Positions 59,327-64,000 of a DNA stretch of 64,000 bases are shown one piece after another. Below the pieces are notes generated by a model, which was not told where the DNA came from, did not search any database, and saw nothing but the letters and a program-made list of their open reading frames with translations. Position numbers and translations under genes: made by a program. The DNA comes from an uncultured Paludibaculum sp. (GTDB taxonomy: Bacteria; Acidobacteriota; Terriglobia; Bryobacterales; Bryobacteraceae): NCBI RefSeq assembly GCF_963665245.1, contig NZ_OY762267.1, positions 806,001 to 870,000 of the forward strand. The letters are read 5' to 3'. Every line of letters starts with the position of its first letter. Positions within the stretch are counted from its first letter, which is position 1.

Positions 59327-59887
59327 ATGGAACTGATTATGGCCAGCCGCGTAAAATTCGCGGCTGCTGGTCTGTATGCGGCCCCTTCGCCGGTCTTCAG
59401 CGTCTTGGGCGGTGGTGCCAATGTTCGCTGTGCCTCCACCGGCCACGGCCTGACCACGGGCAATTACGTGGTTGTCAGTGGCACCACTGGTGTGGCCGGG
59501 CTGAATGCCACGTGGCCGGTGCGTGTTATCGACGCGGACACCTTTGAATTGGTGGGGTCCAGTGCCCTGACTGGCACTGCGGCGGGTTCCCCGGCTGTCG
59601 CGCTGCCCGATCTGGACATCAGCGCCCTGGACAAGGAATGGTACGTCCGGGTCAAGGTGTACGGCACCGGGCTGGTTTCGCTGGAAGACACCGTGAACGC
59701 GTGGACTGCCACGGAGCGGCGCTTCCTGTTCCCTGCGCGCGCCAACGATCAAGGGCAGGAATTCATCATCAACTGGCGTGACTGGGAAGGTGGGGACCGG
59801 TTTGGTGTGGCCAGCGCGAAGCTGCGCATCCGGCTGGTATCCGGCACCAACGTCATGATTTCCGCTGGTGTTTCGACCAACGGCTAA
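59327..59887 (+). CDS. Beta-rich head protein, possible decoration
   Basis: A 186-residue protein (ANVRCASTGHGLTTGNYVVV, then VSGTTGVAGLNATWPVRVID and WRDWEGGDRFGVASAKLRIR). The GHGLTTGNYVVVSGTTGV segment is typical of phage structural beta domains. It is followed by a strong terminator. Confidence 0.6.
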   Translation: MELIMASRVKFAAAGLYAAPSPVFSVLGGGANVRCASTGHGLTTGNYVVVSGTTGVAGLNATWPVRVIDADTFELVGSSALTGTAAGSPAVALPDLDISALDKEWYVRVKVYGTGLVSLEDTVNAWTATERRFLFPARANDQGQEFIINWRDWEGGDRFGVASAKLRIRLVSGTNVMISAGVSTNG

Positions 59888-59907
59888 GCCCGTCAATCGG
59901 GATTGCG

Positions 59908-59946
59908 GCCCCCGGCTTAATAGGCCGGGGGCTATTCGTGTTTTAG
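59908..59946 (+). terminator. Rho-independent terminator in the head operon
   Basis: Nine-pair stem GCCCCCGGC/GCCGGGGGC with loop TTAATAG, then TATTCGTGTTTT. It separates the coat genes from the head-tail joining genes and would raise coat gene mRNA relative to downstream genes. Confidence 0.75.
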
Positions 59947-59959
59947 GGAAGGAAAGAAG

Positions 59960-60916
59960 ATGCTCTGGACAGATGCGGACTTTGTGACTGCTGATGATCT
60001 GACCTCAATGGATAATGAGGTTCTGGCCGTGGCCGCTGCGGAGAACATCGTCCTTGATGGGTCCAGCGGAAACGGAGTCATTAACCGCGCCACGGAAGAG
60101 GCAGGTGACTCCCTGCTGAAGCATATGCGGGAATTCGGCGGGGCGCTATATGGGGACGGTTCCGTCTCTCCGAACCATTACGCAGCCATCATGAACACAG
60201 GCAGCCCGCAGGCCGTCCGGTCCCGCGTGCTGCTGAGCCAGATCGTGGTATCAGGGCCGGTGCAGAAGCGTTGGACCCCGCTGAAGCGGTGGGTGGTGTA
60301 CTGGGCGCTGATGATGTTCTACCGGGACGCGGCGAACCGCACGCAGAATGACCGGTACGCAGACAAGGCAAACGCCTACAGGATAGCCCTACATGGCTCC
60401 TATTGGGCTGCGGCGCGCGAAGCGGGCCTACCCATCGTCCGCAACCCCCTGCCCTGTCCAGGGGCCGTCTATGAGCCGGAATCGGGTATCTGGGGGCCGG
60501 GAAACGTCAGCGTGGTTAGCGGAGCCGGTACCGTGTCCGGGCCTGTTGATGTGGCCATCACCTACGTGGACGCCAGCAGGGAGAACGGCGAATCATACCC
60601 CAGCGCGCGCGTGACGGTGGACCTTCAGCCGGGCACCGTCTTGAAGGTGGATATTAGCAGCCTGACGCCACCCACCGGCAAGCAACCGGCCAGCACGCGG
60701 GCACAGGCTATCGTGCCTTACGCCACGGCCACGCATTGGCGGGTTTATGCGGGGGAATCAGGTGGCCCGCTCTATCAGCAGGAAGGGCTTCCCTTGGATA
60801 TCGGAACGTTGTCCTACACCTTTACAGGGGACCCGCTGACGGGTGGTGTAGCCGCTGGCACCGGCCAGTATCCGGAACTCTACCAAGCCTTTCAGAACTG
60901 GAATCAAAGGGGTTGA
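59960..60916 (+). CDS. Head-tail region protein, unknown
   Basis: A 318-residue protein. The helical N-terminus (MLWTDADFVTADDLTSMDNE; RWVVYWALMMFYRDAANRTQ) is like head-tail connector proteins. The C-terminal half is beta-rich (VAITYVDASRENGESYPSAR, then VDLQPGTVLKVDISSL) and resembles an Ig-like module. It looks like a connector fused to a surface domain. Confidence 0.55.
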   Translation: MLWTDADFVTADDLTSMDNEVLAVAAAENIVLDGSSGNGVINRATEEAGDSLLKHMREFGGALYGDGSVSPNHYAAIMNTGSPQAVRSRVLLSQIVVSGPVQKRWTPLKRWVVYWALMMFYRDAANRTQNDRYADKANAYRIALHGSYWAAAREAGLPIVRNPLPCPGAVYEPESGIWGPGNVSVVSGAGTVSGPVDVAITYVDASRENGESYPSARVTVDLQPGTVLKVDISSLTPPTGKQPASTRAQAIVPYATATHWRVYAGESGGPLYQQEGLPLDIGTLSYTFTGDPLTGGVAAGTGQYPELYQAFQNWNQRG

Positions 60917-60919
60917 CAG

Positions 60920-61816
60920 ATGGCGCGGTTATCGCACGAACAAGCCATTGACAATCTGGTGGCGCTATTTGAAGAGGAAGCACTGCGCATCGCTGCGAAG
61001 GCGCGGCGCGAAACGCTGTATATCCTTCAGATCCGGCTGGCTGTAACGGACGGTGTGATTGATCGCACTCAGGCCAACGCGCGCGCGCTTAATCAGGTGG
61101 AAGCCATCTACAAGCGCGCCATGCGGGCCGCAGGGTACGACACGCTTGTCCAGGAGTACGTGAACAGCTTCAACGGCCAGTTCGTCTTCTTCAGTGATGT
61201 GCTGGCCGCGCTTGGTGATAGCATCGGGCGCAACTTGACGTTTACGTTTGGGGACCGGGATAAGGCGCTATTCCTTCAGCAGCAGGCGCAGGCGTCATTG
61301 ATGTTGCATCAGGCCGTGGACATTCAGGCGAAGGCTGCGCAGCAGCAAGCCATGTTCAGCATTGGGAACATTAGGGCCGCAGACTTGACGCGGATGATAT
61401 CAGAGAAACTGGACCTAACGGCGGGCCGCGCTGGTGCGGTTGCCGATACATCCCTGTCCACGTTCTACCGAACGGTGGCAGACCGTGGCTATCAGCAAGT
61501 GGAAGCAAGTCTGGGCCAGCGGAAGCGGCTAAAGATTCGGTATCGCTTCGGTGGCCCGAACGACAAACTGACACGCCCGTTCTGTGTGCATGCGCTGGCC
61601 GGGGCCGCATATAGCGGCCTGCGTGGTGTGAAGGTGCTGGCATCGGCTGGCGATAGGGCGTATACCCGCGAAGAAATCGACCAGATGAGCAATGGCCAGC
61701 TACCGAACGTCATGGCCACATGCGGCGGGTTTCGGTGTAGACACCAGTGGATGATGGTGATTGACGAACTGCCTAACACGCGCATTCAGAAGAAGCAGGC
61801 AAAGCGTGCTAAGTAA
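60920..61816 (+). CDS. Minor head / head morphogenesis-like protein
   Basis: A 298-residue protein. The N-terminal helices are followed by PFCVHALAGAAYSGLRGVKV and a Cys/His end FRCRHQWMMVIDELPN, the pattern of Mu gpF-type head morphogenesis proteins (C..H...G...C.H.W). A basic tail QKKQAKRAK ends the protein. Confidence 0.65.
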   Translation: MARLSHEQAIDNLVALFEEEALRIAAKARRETLYILQIRLAVTDGVIDRTQANARALNQVEAIYKRAMRAAGYDTLVQEYVNSFNGQFVFFSDVLAALGDSIGRNLTFTFGDRDKALFLQQQAQASLMLHQAVDIQAKAAQQQAMFSIGNIRAADLTRMISEKLDLTAGRAGAVADTSLSTFYRTVADRGYQQVEASLGQRKRLKIRYRFGGPNDKLTRPFCVHALAGAAYSGLRGVKVLASAGDRAYTREEIDQMSNGQLPNVMATCGGFRCRHQWMMVIDELPNTRIQKKQAKRAK

Positions 61817-62594
61817 GCCGTTGGCGCGGTGGGTTGAACGGATTGCAGCGGCCACCGTTACAACAGACGCGGACATGCTGATGGTCGGGAACTACTTCAA
61901 GACTCAGGCGCTGGAACGGACAGCGCGCGGGCTAGATGCGGACGGCAGGTCATTTACGCCATACAGCAACAAAGGCCCCTATTACTACTATCCGACGAAG
62001 GCAGGGGTGGGCAAGCAATCCCCATCCCTGTCTGAAACTAAACGCATTAACCGGTCCTTGAAGCAGGCCAGCATGTTTCCGGGTGTCATGACCGGCAGCC
62101 GTGGTGACGCGGCTGTGGGGCGGGATGTCAAACGGCGTACAGAAGCAGCACAGCGGCTGTTCAGGAAACTGGGCGGTAAGTCGGATGCGCGCAGCACCGC
62201 AGTGACGCGCGCCGCATTCAAACAGCGCGCATTGTTCCCCGGCATCAAGATTGGGGGCAATCAATTCCTGCGCACTCGGTTTGGAATCAAGTTCGCGTCA
62301 TACGCTGCGTTTAAACAATCACTTGGCCGGTCCGTGGTGGATCTGTACGGACCGCGCGCGCCGCACATGCTACAGGCCCTGACTGTGCGGGTTGCAGAAG
62401 ACCGGAAGGGAGTTATCCTGGGCATCTACGGTGAAGCGGCCAGACGGGCACGCGGCCATCAGTATGGCAATGCCGCCAAGCACCTGCCACAGCGCAGGTT
62501 TCTGGGCGCAATGCCAGAAGATAGAGCGTATGCGATGCGGTTACTATCTGCGCAGATCCGTGGACGGATGCGGGACGCGATGCCGCACCAGTAG
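61806..62594 (+). CDS. Tail completion / virion morphogenesis-like protein
   Basis: A 262-residue basic protein (VLSKPLARWVERIAAATVTT; RTARGLDADGRSFTPYSNKG; RRARGHQYGNAAKHLPQRRF). The D-G-x-x-F-x-P-Y segment and the LPQRRFLG end recall Mu gpG-like virion morphogenesis proteins. GTG at 61806 overlaps the previous gene. Confidence 0.6.
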   Translation: MLSKPLARWVERIAAATVTTDADMLMVGNYFKTQALERTARGLDADGRSFTPYSNKGPYYYYPTKAGVGKQSPSLSETKRINRSLKQASMFPGVMTGSRGDAAVGRDVKRRTEAAQRLFRKLGGKSDARSTAVTRAAFKQRALFPGIKIGGNQFLRTRFGIKFASYAAFKQSLGRSVVDLYGPRAPHMLQALTVRVAEDRKGVILGIYGEAARRARGHQYGNAAKHLPQRRFLGAMPEDRAYAMRLLSAQIRGRMRDAMPHQ

Positions 62595-62691
62595 CGCTTG
62601 CGCGCCATGGTACACTGTGGCGGACTGAAACGGGCTACTGACGCCCCACAACACGCGCGATGTATCAGCCGCGCAAACCACTGAAAAGGCT

Positions 62692-63192
62692 ATGGCACAA
62701 ATCAGCGCGCGGGCGCGCGCGGCCCTGTATGGGCTGTTGTCTGCCCGCTTCAATACCCTACTGTCCACCGTGGCCCCGGCTTACGGTGCGCAGCCGTTCA
62801 CAATCGACTTTCTTTCTGCGCCTAAGAGCGTGAATTTCTTCTGGGGTGCCTTGGACCCCGATGACCTGGAAGAAACTACTGTCTACAAACTACCGCTGAT
62901 GACGCTGTACTCCAGTCAGTCCGCGAATCGGCACGCGCAGAAACCGGCCACCTTCGCGGGTGTCGTGCGGATGGGGTCAGATGTGGTGCTGTCTTGGCGC
63001 GCAGGAAATGCGAATCAGGACTATGAAGCGCTGGGGGACGCGTTGGAAGAGGTCATGAACACGCTGGCCGACGAACTAGCGCAACGCAATTGGGTGGTCA
63101 GCATGGGCATGGACCGGGGGCCGGTGAGGCGCGGTCAGCAGAACTGGTATCAGGTTCTGCGTTTCAGCTTCATGTTCGAAGTTCTTGCATAG
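62692..63192 (+). CDS. Tail terminator-like protein
   Basis: A 166-residue protein (ALYGLLSARFNTLLSTVAPA; LPLMTLYSSQSANRHAQKPA; WRAGNANQDYEALGDALEEV). Size, beta/alpha pattern and position just before the tail tube gene fit a tail-terminator. The 97 bases upstream hold no other gene. Confidence 0.55.
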   Translation: MAQISARARAALYGLLSARFNTLLSTVAPAYGAQPFTIDFLSAPKSVNFFWGALDPDDLEETTVYKLPLMTLYSSQSANRHAQKPATFAGVVRMGSDVVLSWRAGNANQDYEALGDALEEVMNTLADELAQRNWVVSMGMDRGPVRRGQQNWYQVLRFSFMFEVLA

Positions 63193-63199
63193 GTGAAAC

Positions 63200-63526
63200 A
63201 TGAAAATGTATCGTTTCGTTGGCAATGCCCCCTGTGACATCGGGGGCACGCGTTATGAACGGTTTGGTTCGCGCGCGGAATTCACGCGTGAACTGGCCGA
63301 AGATGTCCTGACGGGTGGCGGGTGCTTCATTCCGGAACCGGACTTTCGGACCATTGGCGTCACGGATGCCGAGGTCCAGATGTTCGGGTATGCCGGTGGC
63401 TTCCCGGAACCCACTCCGGAATTCGTTCACAAGAAACAGCGCGCGCAGGCGCGCGCCATCCAGTTGATGAATGACCTGTCACTCCTGGATGCCTTTAACG
63501 TCGATTCGCAGGAAGCAGGCGAGTAA
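63200..63526 (+). CDS. Head-tail joining region protein, unknown
   Basis: A 108-residue protein (MKMYRFVGNAPCDIGGTRYE; VQMFGYAGGFPEPTPEFVHK). Its TAA stop overlaps the tail tube ATG (TAATG). Function unknown. Confidence 0.55.
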   Translation: MKMYRFVGNAPCDIGGTRYERFGSRAEFTRELAEDVLTGGGCFIPEPDFRTIGVTDAEVQMFGYAGGFPEPTPEFVHKKQRAQARAIQLMNDLSLLDAFNVDSQEAGE

Positions 63527-64000
63527 TGAGTTTTTCCTTGGCGCGTCTGGAGCGCATCTATCTGCAACCTCAGACAGAGTTTGGCACTCTGCCGAACACG
63601 GGCGGGATTGCTACGGTGGGCAACGCCAATGCTTGCCGGTTCATCAAGGCCACGCTGAAGCACAAAACGAACACCATCACTCGTGAAGACAAGACCGGCA
63701 CGCGGACCAAGACGGCTGGCACCAAGGGCCGGGGTAACGGTGAATGGTCCGTGGAAATGTCCCTTGCCCCCAACGGTGTTCCGGCCATCAAGCCGGATTG
63801 CGCGGTCATCCTGGAAGCGCTATGCGGTCAGGCCGGGCAAGTCACCACGGCCACAGCGGCCAACGGCTTCCCCACTGGCACGGGTGTTGCGGAAGGGGCG
63901 CAGGCTGTCAAGTACGCGCTGGCTGACTCGGTTTCAGCGTTCGCGTTCTGGGACTTTCGCCAGCCCAGCACCATCAACCAGCGCGTGGGGGTTGCCTGTG
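63526..64000 (+). CDS. Tail tube-like protein, 3' partial
   Basis: The frame is open from ATG 63526 to the window edge: MSFSLARLERIYLQPQTEFG, then KATLKHKTNTITREDKTGTR and GNGEWSVEMSLAPNGVPAIK. The KTGTRTKTAGTKGRGNGEWS stretch is typical of siphophage tail tube proteins. The remainder lies outside, and no stop is seen within 158 codons. Confidence 0.65.
   Translation, partial: MSFSLARLERIYLQPQTEFGTLPNTGGIATVGNANACRFIKATLKHKTNTITREDKTGTRTKTAGTKGRGNGEWSVEMSLAPNGVPAIKPDCAVILEALCGQAGQVTTATAANGFPTGTGVAEGAQAVKYALADSVSAFAFWDFRQPSTINQRVGVAC

Larger units (their letters stand above)
17071..64000. mobile_element. Integrated temperate tailed phage, left part
   Basis: Everything to the right of the split tRNA is phage-like: integrase and Xis-like genes near the end, a long minus-strand replication block, and a plus-strand packaging and head module ending in a tail tube gene cut by the window edge. 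Genes overlap by ATGA, GTGA or TAATG almost throughout. A P22-type coat protein with a DUF4055-like portal suggests a phage of that capsid lineage, but the replication genes are of mixed type. attR, lysis and most tail genes lie outside. Confidence 0.9.

Overview
The window looks like a GC-rich bacterial chromosome, probably an acidobacterium. This is an inference from gene style: paired BlaI/BlaR1-type regulators, a fused alpha-beta branched-chain E1 dehydrogenase, many exported proteins of unknown function and a DUF5763-like protein. It has a temperate tailed-phage genome inserted into it. The junction lies near base 17,071-17,081, inside a tRNA-Thr(UGU) gene, and the prophage runs off the right end of the window.

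Host part (1-17,081): tex (5' cut), a zinc-ribbon protein, a blaI-blaR1-type pair followed by an exported protein that shares the BlaR1 C-terminal repeats, a SurA/PpiC-type isomerase, a YhaM-like HD exoribonuclease coupled to a second BlaI-type regulator, a HAD phosphatase, several exported proteins, the fused E1 dehydrogenase, serS, an exported protein, a DUF5763-like protein and the 5' half of tRNA-Thr.

Prophage left block (17.2-46.5 kb, nearly all on the minus strand): a complete phage tRNA-Thr(UGU), two tiny genes, hicBA, a tyrosine integrase, a divergent basic protein and an Xis-like protein. Then come long, tightly overlapped operons carrying a replication set: SNF2-like and UvrD-like helicases, an AEP-type primase, an SSB-like protein with an acidic tip, a family B DNA polymerase, a VRR-type nuclease, a nucleotidyltransferase, HD enzymes and several homing-endonuclease-like genes. 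Next are a ParB-like gene and, unexpectedly, a second P22-type coat protein gene, followed by small membrane and zinc proteins.

Prophage right block (46.9-64 kb, plus strand): small leaderless early genes, an iteron-like region, small and large terminase, portal, fibre-like and coat-associated proteins, scaffold, major coat protein, head-tail joining proteins and the start of a tail tube gene. Lysis and tail tip genes and attR must lie to the right.

Several non-coding systems stand out. One is a family of promoters with a 17-18 bp spacer that holds a palindromic operator around GCATGC and an ATG that coincides with the predicted transcript start (leaderless). A second is three arrays of CCNNN pentamers in exact 5-base register, alternating with two identical 67-bp repeats. 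A third is an AAGAGAGAAC leader box placed after hairpins in front of four operons. The fourth is the replacement of the broken host tRNA-Thr by a phage-borne tRNA-Thr with its own promoter.
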